Source: Phascolomyces articulosus (taxonomy: Eukaryota > Mucoromycota > Mucoromycetes > Mucorales > Lichtheimiaceae). From it: a DNA stretch of 64,000 nucleotides. The notes under the pieces are model-generated. The model saw nothing but the letters and a program-made list of their open reading frames with translations, was not told where the DNA came from and did not search any database. A program made the position numbers and the translations under genes. Location: the NCBI GenBank assembly GCA_025677815.1, contig JAIXMP010000016.1:62001-126000 (forward strand), written 5' to 3'. The stretch's first letter is position 1. Every line of letters begins with the position of its first letter. Below are positions 1 to 13,643 of the stretch, in pieces.

Positions 1-131
1 GGAAAATAATTGTACGGTAGATCAAGTAATGGGTCAAAGGTAACAGGTCCCGCTTCGTTATAATGATGAGAATTACTGGTATCGCTGTGAAGAGAATTGG
101 ATCTTAATTTTGTTCTGATGAAAAAGTTCAT
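1..131 (-). CDS. 5' end of an unidentified gene (runs off left edge)
   Basis: On the minus strand an ATG at 131 opens a frame that stays open to the window edge (43 codons). The reading begins MNFFIRTKLRSNSLHSDTSN and continues through a His/Asn/Asp-rich stretch ending in PLLDLPYNYF. Its composition is protein-like, while the other frames here are not. No domain can be recognised from so short a piece. The rest of the gene lies outside the window. The start is the first ATG of the frame, and the AT-rich DNA at 132-350 would be its promoter. Confidence 0.4.
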   Translation of the reverse strand, partial: MNFFIRTKLRSNSLHSDTSNSHHYNEAGPVTFDPLLDLPYNYF

Positions 132-2108
132 TGTTAATGTTAAGATAGAAATATGTTGTTGCTATTGCTGCGGATCTTTTGGTGAAGATGTCGATACAAT
201 GTAATAAAAAGGAAAATATATCATGAAAAGAAGTCGTTGCTTTTTTATAAGTAAGACGTATTATATACCGAATACGTCGTAACTATAAACTGACCTGCCT
301 TTTGTTGTTATCGACACGCATATATAGAGGAACATTTAGTTTATCCTAGCGGAGAGAGTGGCGGTATATAGAAACTGAATCGGCCAAGGCTGTATGCCCA
401 GAATTCAATTAACTGATCTATCAAACCTGTCACACTGCCAAGAGTAGTGTGGGTAGATATAAATATATAATACGTAATGACGATGACAAACAATCGATTT
501 TTCTAACTGTTTTTGTTAAAAAAAACTATCCTGTATATTAAGTTGATTAGTTATTTATTGGTCTAACATAATACAGAAAACTACTTTTGCTACAGTCAAA
601 CTTGCTGTTTGTTAGTAAGTATAATATATAAAAAAAATTGGCCATTCGTCTTAAATCATACAAAAATGGAAACATATTAGATAGGCTGGTAACTATATAT
701 TGTGAAAAAAAATGGATATAACGTATAAAAAATAACTGCCAATAAGTAGAAGAATAGGATTCTAACATGTCGATGAACAGTAAATTTAACAAGTGTTCAG
801 GCTACCCACAGTCTCCTTTACAAAGAAAAAGCACATTGAATGTTCAGTAAAGAGATTAAAAACACATAAAAATACTTGCTTGAGCAGTTTCCCAGTCCAC
901 AGATTCATAATGATAAAAAGTACTATTGTTGAAACTGGCTCTCGATCAAAAACTTAGTACATGTGTTTTTTCGTGGTTGGCGATGTTGTGTTTGGATAAG
1001 TGAATTTATAGATTCTCTTACTGTAGATTCACTATTATTAATAATAGACATTGCATAAATTATTCATATATATGATATATAGTATTATTAATTTAAGATG
1101 AACTATTTCAAGGTACAGAGACACAATATTGAATGCTTCACCTTTTATTGACTAGATAACTACAAGATATGATGACATCATCTTGAATTAGCTGAAGTAA
1201 CTCCTTTTTTTACTCGTCAAAAGTTGACAGTAAAATATACTTATTAATACTTAACTTTTTAGAAGTAAAATAGCTAGGGTTATCATCATTTTGTTACTAT
1301 ATCCTTGATTGTATTAAGAGTATGCTAATTACAAGTAGTAATAATGCTACTGCAGCTAATTTATTTCTAGCTGGACGGTAAGCTTTCTTTTTACCAATTG
1401 TTACTACACAGGACTTTATATCTGACAGAGGATAATAAAAAAATATTCCTATTATCATCGCGAGAAAGTTTAAGTATAGATAAAAATGAATGCTAATTAA
1501 TAATCATCCTGTTCAATCATGTTGAAAGAAATATCCTCTGCTCTCAAGACAACGACTCGTCTTTTTTAATAAACGAAGGAACAATTTACTATACATTATA
1601 ATAAACCAGGAGATAAAACATGGTTGCACCTTACTTGTAGGCAATTGCTAAAAGTTATTTTTTTTTTTTTGCGGTTTATTAACTGCCAACAAACAAAATA
1701 TCTATATTTTTTATCTGATGTGTCTTCTGTTATTCCAATGATGACACTGCTTGTAACCATACTTCCTTTGAATGGAAAAAAGCAGCACATCTTGTTAAGG
1801 GCCAATACATTTTATGCCATATAAAACAAATAAGATTATGCAATGTATACATTTATACTTTACTTGATTATAATAAAAAGGAAAAAGTATGGATAGCAAC
1901 CAGTGTTTTGTAAACTATAAAAATCAATTGATTGTTGTCTTCTGCTTTTCTGGCATTTTCTTTTGGTTACAAGAAGTTATGGTTTAAACCCAGAAAGAAA
2001 AGGCAAAAAGACAACCTAACACGTCGCTTTTGAAAAAAAAAAAAAAAACTGATCTTTGTCCCTGGATTATTCCCGTTACAAACCACGTTTGCGAAATGTA
2101 AGAAAAGA
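132..2108. other. gene-free AT-rich stretch
   Basis: No supported gene. The short frames here are compositional noise. A weakly protein-like minus-strand frame of about 69 codons at 1596-1805 lacks splice or family support. A GTAAGA donor-like site at 2098 could belong to a 5' UTR intron of the downstream ATPase gene. Confidence 0.5.
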
Positions 2109-5100
2109 ATGATGGAGACTTTCAATAAAATAGTGGAGAAAAAGGATATCAATGGGCTCAATGAAGAAAATGTATCCATGGACTCACACCACCACCATTG
2201 GATGATAGGACGCAAACACTTGTTCAGTCCAAATCGATCGAGGTGGCCTCGCTTCATGTGCCATTACAACGGAAATGGCACATGTATGTTTGGCCATTTG
2301 CTAGCATGTTATATCCTGTATGGACCTACATTTATCTTTTCAAATATGATGAATACATTGTTTCCCAAGAATGGACGTTTGTGAGTCTTGGAAGTATTAT
2401 CACATTACACGCTCTTTCGTTCTTGGTGTGTCAATGGAGTGTTTCGATTAAAGCTTTATTCACTTGTGTCAAGGTAAAGAGAGATGAAAGGAGATTATAT
2501 ATAGGGAAGAGGTGTCAGAGTAGGCACTATGAATATATATATAAAGAGACACACATGAATTATGGTACGGATGAAGTCTTTTTATATATCTATATATTAT
2601 TCACATTATTATGACGGGGGTTTTTTTTCTTTTTGTTCTATGATTTTTTTTGGTATAGGAATCGAATGTTCAAAAGGCCAAAATCATCAAAATCATTCCT
2701 TTCCGTCATCAAGGCACCGGTACCTTGTGTGAAATCCATCATGGCGAGGTAAGGGAGTTTTTTCTTTTCACTCTCAATTTTTATCTGAAAGAAATAGAAA
2801 AATGGGATCACTCAATCAAACATTGGGGGGGGGGTGATCGATATTATATAGAAAGGAGACACGTACTTTTACTTTCAACAAAACAAATTCATTTGGAATC
2901 CGGATAAGAAACGCTTTGAAAAGCTTGTTTATCCTTCTGACCTCTGCCCACCTGTTTCCGCTTATCAATCTGTCAAAGGTTTGGAAACAAAGGGCATGAT
3001 TGATAATGTCAGGGAGACGTTTGGACCCAACCGGTAAGTATGGTTTATAATAGTGATGTGTATTTTTGGATGTATCCATTTATTTTATGCGGGAGAGAGA
3101 GAGAGACAGAGGATAACTAATAAGGTCCATATATAAAAGATTTGAAATTCCAGTACCAAAGTTTATGGATTTATTCAAGGAACATGCTGTTGCTCCTTTC
3201 TTTGTTTTCCAAATCTTTTGTGTTGGTCTTTGGTGTTTAGATGAATATTGGTATTATTCCTTGTTTACTTTATTCATGTTGATTGTTTTTGAAGCCACCG
3301 TCGTGTTCCAACGTCTCAAGACAATTGGTGAATTCCGTGCTATGAACCAAAAGCCTTTTACTGTCTATGTTAAACGTGAAAAGAAATGGATCCAAATCGA
3401 AAGTGATGAATTGCTTCCTGGTGATGTTGTATCTATGAGTAAGTGATTGTTATGGAAGCGGGATGGGAAGAGTTGGGAAAAAGTGAACAAGAGGGAAAGA
3501 GAGAAGGAAAGGCTATTATTATCATTATTATTATTATTCTGGAAATAGGATTAATAATGGATGATGGTAATTTTTAGCTCGTACCAAGGAAGATCAAGGT
3601 GTTCCTTGTGATTTAGTGATTTCAGATGGTTCTTGTATTGTCAATGAAGCCATGCTTTCGGGTGAATCCACACCTTTACTTAAGGTATATTTCAATTATG
3701 CAACAGCAAAAAAAAACCAAAAAAGGAAATAAGAAGAAAATTATTGTATAGATATTAAGAAGAAAATTGGATCGACCTTCTGTATATATATTCACTTTTT
3801 AGGAATCGGTTGCATTAAGAGATCCCAATGATTCATTTGATTTGGTAAACGTTGACAAGCTCAATGTGCTTTATGGTGGTACCAAGGTCTTGCAGGTCAC
3901 ACCTCCAGAAAAAGATGCTGCTCCTGACGGAGGATGTATTTGTACTGTTGCACGTACCGGTTTTGGTACATCCCAAGGAAACCTTGTTCGTACCATGATC
4001 TTTTCTACTGAACGGGTTACTGCCAACAATTTCGAAGCCTTGTTATTTATCTTATTCTTGTGTGTCTTTGCTATTGCTGCCTCTGCTTATGTTTGGGAAG
4101 AAGGTGTCAAGAATGATCGTAAACGTTCCAAGTTATTATTGGATTGTATTTTGATTATTACCTCTGTAGTACCACCTGAATTACCCATGGAATTGAGTAT
4201 GGCTGTAAACACGAGTTTGGTTGCATTGGCGAAATTTGGTAAGCTATCCTATAAATGGTGAAAGGAGAGAAAGAGAGGAAGAAAAAGGAAATGGAAATAC
4301 AGAAAAGAGGATATTTTTTGATTAACAGAACCAAAAAAAATATAGCCATCTATTGTACCGAACCTTTCCGTATTCCTTTTGCTGGTAAAGTGGATGTCTG
4401 TTGTTTTGATAAGACAGGTACCCTGACCGGTGAGGACCTTGTCTTTGAAGGTGTTGCTTATGCAGAGTAAGTTACATTTTATTATGCATCCATAATCAGA
4501 TATCTAAAAAAACCTATAACTAAACTTTTTTCCTTTGTATCACATAGTCCCGATCAGTCCAACACCGAGCTCATGGCAGCCACAGAAGTCCCCAAGACAA
4601 CTAAATGGGTCTTAGCGTCGGCTCACGCACTTGTACTACTAGCACAAGATGGGGTTGTTGGGGATCCAATGGAGAAGGAAACTTTGAAAGCGCTTGATTG
4701 GGACCTTGGTGCCCATGAGATTGTTGCTCCCAAAGAATCCAAGAAGAAACAAAACTTGCAAATTCGTCGTCGTTTCCAATTCTCTTCTGCATTAAAACGT
4801 CAATCTTCAGTTTCTATTTTAGTTCATCCCGACTTTAATAAGCACAAGACATTTGCTGCTATTAAAGGTGCTCCAGAAACTCTCAAGACAATGTATACCC
4901 AAGTCCCTGATGATTATGATGAAACCTATCGATACTTTACACGTAAAGGTAGTCGTGTATTGGCCTTGGGTTATAAATTCCTTGAAGATGGATTATCTAC
5001 GGACCAGGTAAATATTTATTTTCTGAAATGGAATGATAATGATGGAAAAAAAAACATTGTCAAAAACTGATAAACAAATCTCTATAATGCGTTCTACATG

Positions 5101-7534
5101 TCACAGATTAATAACTTGTCCCGTGATTCGGTCGAATCTGAGTTAACGTTTGCTGGATTCATTGTGTTTTCATGTCCGCTTAAAGACGATGCTATCGAAG
5201 CTTTGAAAGAATTGAATGAGTCCTCGCATCGATGTATCATGATCACGGGAGACAACCCGCTGACAGCATGTGCGGTGGCACGCGAAGTAGCTATTGTGGA
5301 ACGCGATGTGCTTATTGTTGATAAGCTTCAAGACAAGACAGTGTTCCATTCGGTTGACGAATCGATCCGATTTGAAGTGGATCCTGACTCGCCTTTAGAT
5401 CAAACTACGTTAGACAAGTACGACCTTTGCCTTACAGGTTCAGCTATGAATGATTTTATGGATAAGCCAAACATGAAAATTTTATTGGAGCACACATGGG
5501 TTTATGCTCGCGTATCACCATCACAAAAGGTAAATTCGCTATTTGTATTTTTTTTTGTCCACGTGGGGATTGGGAGGGAGAAGACGTTATCATTTTATGA
5601 ATAAATGATGATATGATCGTGAAGAAGAAATGTCTATTTTTTTCAAGTAATTAAAATGTGTCATTTTTGTTTTTGTTTAGGAATATTTATTGACGGGTTT
5701 GAAAGATCTGGGGTACACGACTTTGATGGCTGGTGATGGAACCAATGACGTGGGTGCGCTTAAACAAGCTCATATTGGTGTTGCTTTGTTGGATGGTACA
5801 CCAGAAGATCTTAAAAAGATTGCTGAACGTGCAAGAATTGATCGACTCAAGAATATGTATGAACAACAAAAGAAAATGGCCGAACGTTTCAAATCTCCTC
5901 CACCTCCTCCTCCACCTGCTATTGCTCATTTGTATCCTGAACATGCTCAACGTGTTCAACAAGTACAACAGCATCAACAAAATTTGAATCCTCAACAACG
6001 TCGTCAAATGGAACAAAAACAAAAGATTGAAAGTATGGCTACTAAATTTATGGAAGATATGGATATGGAAGAACCACCTACTATCAAATTTGGTGATGCT
6101 TCTGTTGCTGCACCTTTTACTTCCAAGTTACGCAATGTCATGGCAGGTAAAGCAGTATTACTTTTATTTTTATAATCCAGCATGTCTTATCAATGCATCA
6201 CTCATGGATTGTTTATTTTTTTATGTATATAGTGAATAATATTATCCGTCAAGGAAGATGTACATTGGTTGCTACCATTCAGATGTACAAAATTCTTGCA
6301 CTGAATTGCCTCATTTCAGCCTATAGTTTATCTGTATTGTATTTGGATGGTATCAAATTTGGTGATCTTCAGGTGACAATCTCTGGTATGCTTATGGCTG
6401 TCTGCTTCTTATGTATCTCCCGCGGCAAGGTAAAAAAAAAAATTGAGTGCTGTGTTCAATTACTGTTTTTAGATGTGCTTGTTAGAATTGACCCATGAGG
6501 GAGAGTTTCCATGTCCTCCTTTGTAACACAATGATTTTCTTTATAATGTTTTTTTTAGCCTTTACAAAGACTTTCAAAGGAAAGACCTCAACCCAATATA
6601 TTCAATCCTTATATTATTTTATCTGTTCTTGGTCAATTTGCTGTTCATATTGCCGCTTTAATTTATGTCAATTCTCTTGCTAATCACTATGAACCGTAAG
6701 TATCTCTTTTCAGTTTATATATCAAAATATATTTTTGTATACGCTGCATGTTTATCCGATATGAATGGATAGATAGATAGATAAATGACATTGGATTTGT
6801 ATATGGCATATATGCATGTCATGTATGTCTACATGGATATATTTATATCCTATGAATCCAAGAGTAAACTAAAAAAGGGAAATGTTATAAATTTATCTTC
6901 TATAGCCCCAAAGAAGTGGATTTAGAAGGAGAATTCGAACCAAGTCTTTTGAATAGTGGTGTTTACCTTATCCAATTATCGATGCAAGTATCGACATTCG
7001 CGATCAACTATCAGGTGAGTTCGTTTGAAATCAAATAAAAATGGGATGGAAGGAAAATTGAAAAGAAAAAAAATAGTGTGTCTTTTCCAATTCTGGTGAT
7101 TCAACTTAACTAAGAATGTTTTTTTTCCTCTTTAATTTTTGATGATGATGAATTTAGGGACATCCATTCCGAGAACGTATTCAAGATAACAAAACCTTGT
7201 ACTATGGTTTAATGTCTGTTGGAGGAATTGCATTGGCCGGGGCCACCGAACTATTCCCCGAAGTAAATGAACAACTGAAATTGGTGAAATTCCCTAGTGC
7301 GGTAAGTTTGAATTATGCAATGTTCAAATTGTTTATCAAAGTACTTGATCAGTGTGTTGTTGTTTTTTCTTATTTCTCACGTGGCAACTTGGATTATTAT
7401 TATTATTATAGTTCCGGGACAAATTGACATTCTGTATGATTCTCGACTATGGTGTTTCTTATCTTATTGAAGTGGTTACTAAGCGTTTGTTTGCTGATAA
7501 CCGTGCCAAGAGCATTGCCCAACGTGGACGTTAG
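2109..7534 (+). CDS. SPF1: P5A-type ATPase Spf1/ATP13A1 (ER transmembrane-helix dislocase)
   Basis: Endoplasmic-reticulum P5A ATPase. The family removes mistargeted or misoriented transmembrane helices from the ER membrane and supports ER homeostasis and sterol balance. Sixteen exons are read: 2109-2171, 2228-2473, 2659-2748, 2852-3033, 3140-3438, 3578-3684, 3803-4238, 4346-4466, 4548-5007, 5107-5529, 5681-6146, 6233-6429, 6559-6695, 6906-7014, 7158-7301, 7412-7534. They sum to 1200 codons plus stop, close to the yeast length. Visible motifs are SGES (actuator loop), PPELPMELS (the P5A signature in TM4), [10 protein letters not shown] with phospho-Asp near residue 496, MITGDNP and [12 protein letters not shown] proline/glutamine-rich insert follows the hinge motif. 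The first exon is inferred: the conserved N-terminus has no in-frame ATG, so exon 1 with a 56-nt intron (CTCAC branch-like site) is the best guess. Identity is certain; the N-terminus is not. Confidence 0.95.
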
Positions 7535-8906
7535 TTAGTTATTATAATTAAATAAGCAACTTTACACTAACTAAAAAAATTACTTAATAATAGTAATAGA
7601 TTTGCCTTTCTATTCTTCTCTTTTTTTCTTCTTCTTACAAAATCGTTATTATAATCTAGATTAAAATCTCTTTTTTTTCATACATATAGTATCTTGTGTA
7701 TTAACAAACAAATCTAACTACTTTTTTTCTGTCTCTTTGTGGTTTTTTTTTTATTTTTTTATATACATGATGATAACGAGATTGAATCGATAAATGAATA
7801 AATGGGGTTGTTTTGGAAAGAGTGAGAAAAAAAAAAGACAAATAAAATTGGGAGATCGTCATGGTTTTAGTTTATCAATGACAAAGTGTAATCGTTAATA
7901 GTTAATGAGTGATTAGGAGAGAAGAGAAGAAATGGTTTTTTTAACAGATTGAAAATGAACCGACTTTACACACGCATACCTTATTTTGCTTATACCATTT
8001 GTAACCATGTAACACATTGTAAATTGGGTTGTCACGGGGACCAACAATCTCCCGCCAAAAAAGAAAATTCCTTTATAGTCAACTTATCGTTGAAGTTCGG
8101 AAATGAAAGTCTGTTTTCATAGTACTCATAGTTAAGAAAGAAGTATAAGCCCAAAGTTCAATTCATATAAACATTTGTAACCCAAAAACAATATTTTATA
8201 CTTTACATAACCCATTTATTCATTCTTTTGGGAGATTGAATGATTAGAATAAGAATACTCCAAGAGTTTCTTGGTCAATTATATATATATATATATATAA
8301 CCATTTCTTACCTTCATTTCCCCTCTCTCCAATGTCATTTCATTCCATTTTACTCTCATTCTGTTTTCATGAAACATTTCAATGACATTGAGTTTATATA
8401 ACTCACTGAATATTTTTTTTTTGAGTTGGAGATTTTTTTTGGGGGGAGAGAGAATGAGAAAGTGGGTTTGGGCCCAGATCAACCCCATGATACGAACCCA
8501 GTTCTTTTCTGATCACATTTCTGGTTGTACATTTCACTGATCATGTAATACACAGACTTTATACCTTTGTGTAAGCTTTATTTTTTTGTGTAAACTTCAA
8601 GTTATTTTGGTATTGTATGTGTATAATATATAATAGGTCGTTATGCTTATATGTTGTGTTATTAATATGTGTGCTGCTTCTATGCTGTGTTTTGTGTATG
8701 TGTGTAAAGTTTTTGCGTTCTTTTTTTTTTCGGTTAGACGAAAAAAGAGAGACGAGTAAAAAGTCTTTATAATCAGTTCTCAATTTTTTTTGGTTTCTTC
8801 CTCTTCTTTTTACATTCTACTGCTTTTACTCTTTCTTCAACCACTTCTTTAAACAATTAAAGAACCTCTTCTTTTTATTATCATTACAATAATCTACTAC
8901 TAAAAA
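7535..8906. other. intergenic region, 3' UTR of SPF1 and simple repeats
   Basis: No gene supported. It holds poly-T runs after the SPF1 stop and a TA dinucleotide repeat near 8279-8299. A pyrimidine-rich stretch at 8780-8905 looks like the 5' leader of the small ORF that follows. Confidence 0.5.
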
Positions 8907-9071
8907 ATGCATTCCAATACTGTATCAAAAAACATCAACAACGTCAACCAAAAGTCTATTACTACTTGTTCAAGTGATAACAAGACTAAAGTGTGTAGTG
9001 GTCGTGGTAAAAGTTATTGTTTGGTTCATCGAAGATACTTTGAAACGAGCTGGTGTCCTGATTGTCATTAA
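8907..9071 (+). CDS. possible 54-residue Cys/His-rich micro-protein
   Basis: An ATG with an A-rich context (AAAAAATGC), preceded by a CT-rich leader typical of transcribed fungal genes in this window, opens a 54-codon frame. The C-terminal half has C30, C38, H41, C50, C53 and H54. The arrangement CLVH followed by CPDC resembles a small zinc-binding knuckle, with several basic residues between the pairs. A good donor (GTAAGTG, about 9080) and acceptor (CTTTTAG, about 9175) follow the stop, so the 3' UTR may carry an intron. Family not recognised. It could be a real micro-protein or a chance ORF in a non-coding transcript. Confidence 0.35.
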   Translation: MHSNTVSKNINNVNQKSITTCSSDNKTKVCSGRGKSYCLVHRRYFETSWCPDCH

Positions 9072-12000
9072 AAATTATTGTAAGTGTTTATTATATTTTA
9101 TGTATGTTTGCGTGTGTGGTCTGTGCTGATTTATTTATTCATTTTCTATCCTGTCGATTTTTTTTTTCTTTTAGTTGATTATTATACTACTCTTCATCAT
9201 CATTATCATTATCGTCATCAAGAAGTTATCCTTTTGGATAATCATATAAAAAAAACAAAAACAAAAATCCAAGCCATCCAAAATATTCTCGTTCAAGCTC
9301 TTACAAAAATAATAATAATAATAATAATCCAGAGACTCAAGAAAAAAAAATACCTCTTGTTTTTTTTTCTCACTCAACCTTTTTTTTTTTTTTCACAAAC
9401 AAAAAAAAAAAAAAATCCAAAAAAAAAAAAATGAAACAACTCAAAAACTCAAAAAGAAAATTATTGTTCAAAACCTTATAGACTTCTTTATGCTCATTTT
9501 CAAATTCCCTCTCTCTTTCTATCTATCTTATTTATCTGTCTATCTATTTCTTTTTCATACATATAACAACAACAAGCCCATGATACCATAATCAATCATC
9601 TTTCCTCCCCCTCAAAATTGAATCTATATGCCTTCTATTTTACTTTTTCATATTGTTCGTACACACAAAAAAACACACCATCTAATGTAGTAATAGTAGT
9701 ATATTAAAAACCACTTCACACATTTTAACATTATTTAACAAACAAGAAAATCCCTCTTTTCTGTTTCGATACCCTCTCTTCTTCTTTAAATCCTTCAACA
9801 TTTTATTATTATCACAACAAAATCAACTCATTTTATTTTTCAAAATTCAAACCTTATTATTATAATGAAACACCCATTTTTTTTTTATTCTTCGAGAGCA
9901 TTCAATAATAATAATAAAAAAATAATAAAATAATACCATCCAAATATTCATCCACTATAATTTATCATATCATAATGATGCCATTCGAGTGACTCAATGA
10001 GTACTTATTAGAGATGGATAGGAGCTCTTTTTTTTGCACACGGACCCCTTTTCATCACAATCACACACACCCTTTACAGAATATTCACGTGTACAGTAGG
10101 CTACAAATGGCTTGCTATCAAATGCCACTGCATCCGGCGATCGGCGGCGGGCATCATATTATTATATCCTCTTGACAATGAAAAAAAAAAAAAAGCTGTA
10201 TTAGCTGTTGGTGAAAAAAAAAAAATTCCTTCACAGACTAAAAATATCATTTCCATTGGTCAGGTTATAGGTTTTCTTTTTACCGAACCAAAAAAAAAGA
10301 GAGAGTCCGTTCCCAATTTACGGGAAAAAGGAAACATGAATGGCCCTTGCGCACTTGAAGAGTTTTATGATTTTCCCATTCCTCTAATTTTATCACACCT
10401 ATGACTCCCATTACTACTAACTGTTGCTACCACTATTACTACTTGTTCTTTTTTATGACTGAAAATAAAATGATGTTATCGATGAAAATGACTGTCTTTT
10501 TTTGGTGATCAAATGCAACAAAAAAAAAAAAAAAGAATGAACCCATTTGGGTTTAAGGTGTTGTACACAACATATGCAACCCCATTTATAGAAAACCTTT
10601 TTCCACGCATATATATAAAAATTGTAGGACGACGATGTATAATCATTATTAGTATAGGGTCCCACTTTACATATAAAATAACTACCGGCCCTCTCTTCAT
10701 GATATTTTAGTGTAACAATCTGTAATAATTTTTACTTCTCAGAATTTGATTTATAGTCAAGGACCTTTAAGCCTCTATCTTCTATACTCGATGTTGTGAT
10801 ACATTTTCTTTTTGTATGTATATATAAAAGATAAACGATTCAAGAAGCACCACTTTTAATATATCGATTTCATCATCTTGTACCATCATGTTATTTATAA
10901 AATGATTGTTAGATAGATAGATCCATCGATAGATAGGTTGATTGATCCCTTGATGGTATGAGTTTCCAATAATATTTACGTCAAATGAAAACTTGGTTTC
11001 GTACAGATGATTTACCCCGTTACTTTTTCATTTCCCAGATCAAACATAAAGTCAGTTCTTTATTATTATTATTATTGTCATCAGGGTCAAGCCAAGTTCT
11101 TGTATAGTGTATGTAAATATTGAAATGAGGTTTCATTAAACATACCAAATGAACTAATCTTTTCTTTTTTGGGACAGAAGTAGTGTTCATTTCCTTCCCC
11201 TCGTATGACGAGGGAACTAGAACATTTTAATGGAAGCTTATATATATAAATTGAACAAGTGAAACGAATGACTCCATCATTTATATTCATAAACAAATTT
11301 AAAAAGTGTTGTCTAGTTATCAATATTTAACATTCGATGGTGTTTTTTTTTATTTGAAGGTTTGGTGAAACATATGTATAATAATGCAGAGTTATATAAA
11401 AAAAAATAAAGGATATGCAGTAAAATAGTACAGTATCACAGCATATTATTTCTTATACAAAAACCCTAAAAATGGGTTAGATCATACCATTGAATTTTCC
11501 TCATTACTCAATCCACTTTTGGATATCTTGTTGTGGGGAGAGAAACAAGTTTCTATCATTATAATCAATACTAGTGGCCCTATTATTATTCTCATTATTA
11601 TTCACTACCGTTAGAAGGTTGTGCTGGGATAATCATATGGAAATATGATAAAAATAAAACTAAATGAAAGAGAGGTCGTTTATTAGCGCTCGTGCCAAGA
11701 TTGACGATCACCAGATCATATATTATTACATCCCTCACAATAACAAACATTGATAACATGTTTTTCTATACATTTTATTTTTATTTCAATTGAATCGATA
11801 GTATCATTGCCATTATATATTTTTTGTTTTATATTAGAGTTGAACTTTATTCATTAATACGAATAACATGAATAATTATCAATTGGTGTATAAAGGTAGA
11901 ATATGGGTTAACCATGAATGGCAATCTCTATCGACATTTGTAATCTATTTTTTTAAAAGGTTACAATCAAGATGGGATGCAGTATTATCCCATCAACTTA

Positions 12001-13643
12001 TAAACCAGAATCGTATAATCCATTTTGGATCCAATGATATGGGTATCAAAATACTGTTGTACTACCATTAAGAGTCCGCGTAGGATCTCCACACGGAAAT
12101 GGATAAAAATGGAAGCTCTTTTTTTTTGGTTTCTTATCATTGCCATAACAAAGAGTTCACTTTTGTGTGAAATAACGTGAGTGGATGACGGTGAGAACTT
12201 TTATTTTTTTGCTTCATAGTGAAAAATAAAAGGAATTGAGTAATAAGCTAAAAGCAAGTTGGGGTCTGGGAAAGGTTGGAAAGTGTGGGGAAGCAACAAA
12301 AACATACCCGTGAGCGAATGCGTGTCGTGCGCGAGTAATCAATAATATAATTAAATATATGCAATTGACTCATTGAATATAAAGAACAAAAGCTTTCTAA
12401 TACAAAAGAGAAAAATGTATACCAATTCCAAAAAGTAGCACCAATACACTCTATAAGCTTTGTTTCTCTTTTCTTCCTCATACTTGTTCTTTAATTAATG
12501 AATAAATTGGCAATTAGACGATTAGGATTTTCCATATGATTTATCTCTGTTGTAGGTTGTAGTAGCAATTGTTCGCTTCTGTTTTGGTTCTCCAGATGAT
12601 TATCCTGATATAGCTTGTCAATGACGAAGAATGTTTTCATCTTTATTCTCTCTTTTTTGTGTATGTGTATGTGTGTGTGAATTTATGTTCACACGATGGG
12701 GTGATATGAGCCATGGAGAAAAAAAAATACGAGTCAGCGGGCCATCATTGTCCATATTTATCGAGAGAAAAAAGTTACTTTTTAATCATGGGGTTGATAA
12801 ACTCGGAGACATCCCGATAACTGTTATAAAACTATTTTCTTTCATTTACAAAATAGGCATGAGCCTGTTGTTACGGTGGCCTGTGAATTGAATGCTTTTT
12901 TCTTTTTTCGATTCATCGTATTATGCTTATATATAAGCTTATGAGAATTTAATTTTGGGTTGGGGGAAGAAAAAGGTGTAAATTTTTGACCCCATGAATC
13001 AGGTTACCCATAGGCTATGGGAATCAAAAACAACATAAGTGCAGGTTGTATAGCTTACTAGATCGCTATTATTTATGTTATTGAGTCACCCATGAATATT
13101 GACTTAGAAAGAGAAAGGAATGTGGTATCATTATAATCAAAATGGATTCTATTTGCTGATATGTAGCAAAGGATTTGTTGGATTCTCGAAGAAACAAAGA
13201 TCGCGTGAAATAATTCATAAATACAATCATAACCTACTCGACAACCCAATCATTTAAATAAAAGTTCGGCGTATGTTTGCACAGGATCACTGTTTATTAT
13301 TGATTAGGATGACTAGATAGCTTTCGTTTTTTCCCAATAGTAGTGTTATGTGGATGATGGTGACAAAGTGAATTACTCGTTTTTAATCAGCGCTACATAA
13401 TAAATTTATCATCTCCATAAAGACGATCACCTACAGGTAGTTTAGATCAAGTCAGCAACTTGTTAGACAGGAATAATATTATTAAGCAACAATCCTATAT
13501 CATCCATTTTGTTTATCTAGAAATAAAAAAAAAATCACGTCTAAATACAGGTTTCACTCTCCTTCGCATCACAGCGCAACAATTTATATATATAGTAGCA
13601 GGTGTCTATAATAATGAACCAAAAGAAAAAAGCTTTTCCCCAT
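9072..13643. other. long gene-free AT-rich region
   Basis: About 4.6 kb without a supported gene. It contains homopolymer tracts, an AAT/ATT microsatellite near 9309-9327, GATA repeats near 10910-10935 and a short GC-richer patch at 10120-10150. Frames at 11868-12071 and 12631-12891 are short, lack splice support and match no family I know. Confidence 0.45.

Noticed and set aside
1596..1824. Overlapping frames on both strands
   Set aside because: Short, with poly-A/T interruptions; no ATG context or family support.
8440..8510. GGGTTCGTATCA-like word resembling a tRNA B box (minus strand)
   Set aside because: No matching A box or cloverleaf could be drawn around it.
11868..12071. 67-codon plus-strand frame
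   Set aside because: No leader, splice signals or recognised motif; isolated in AT-rich DNA.
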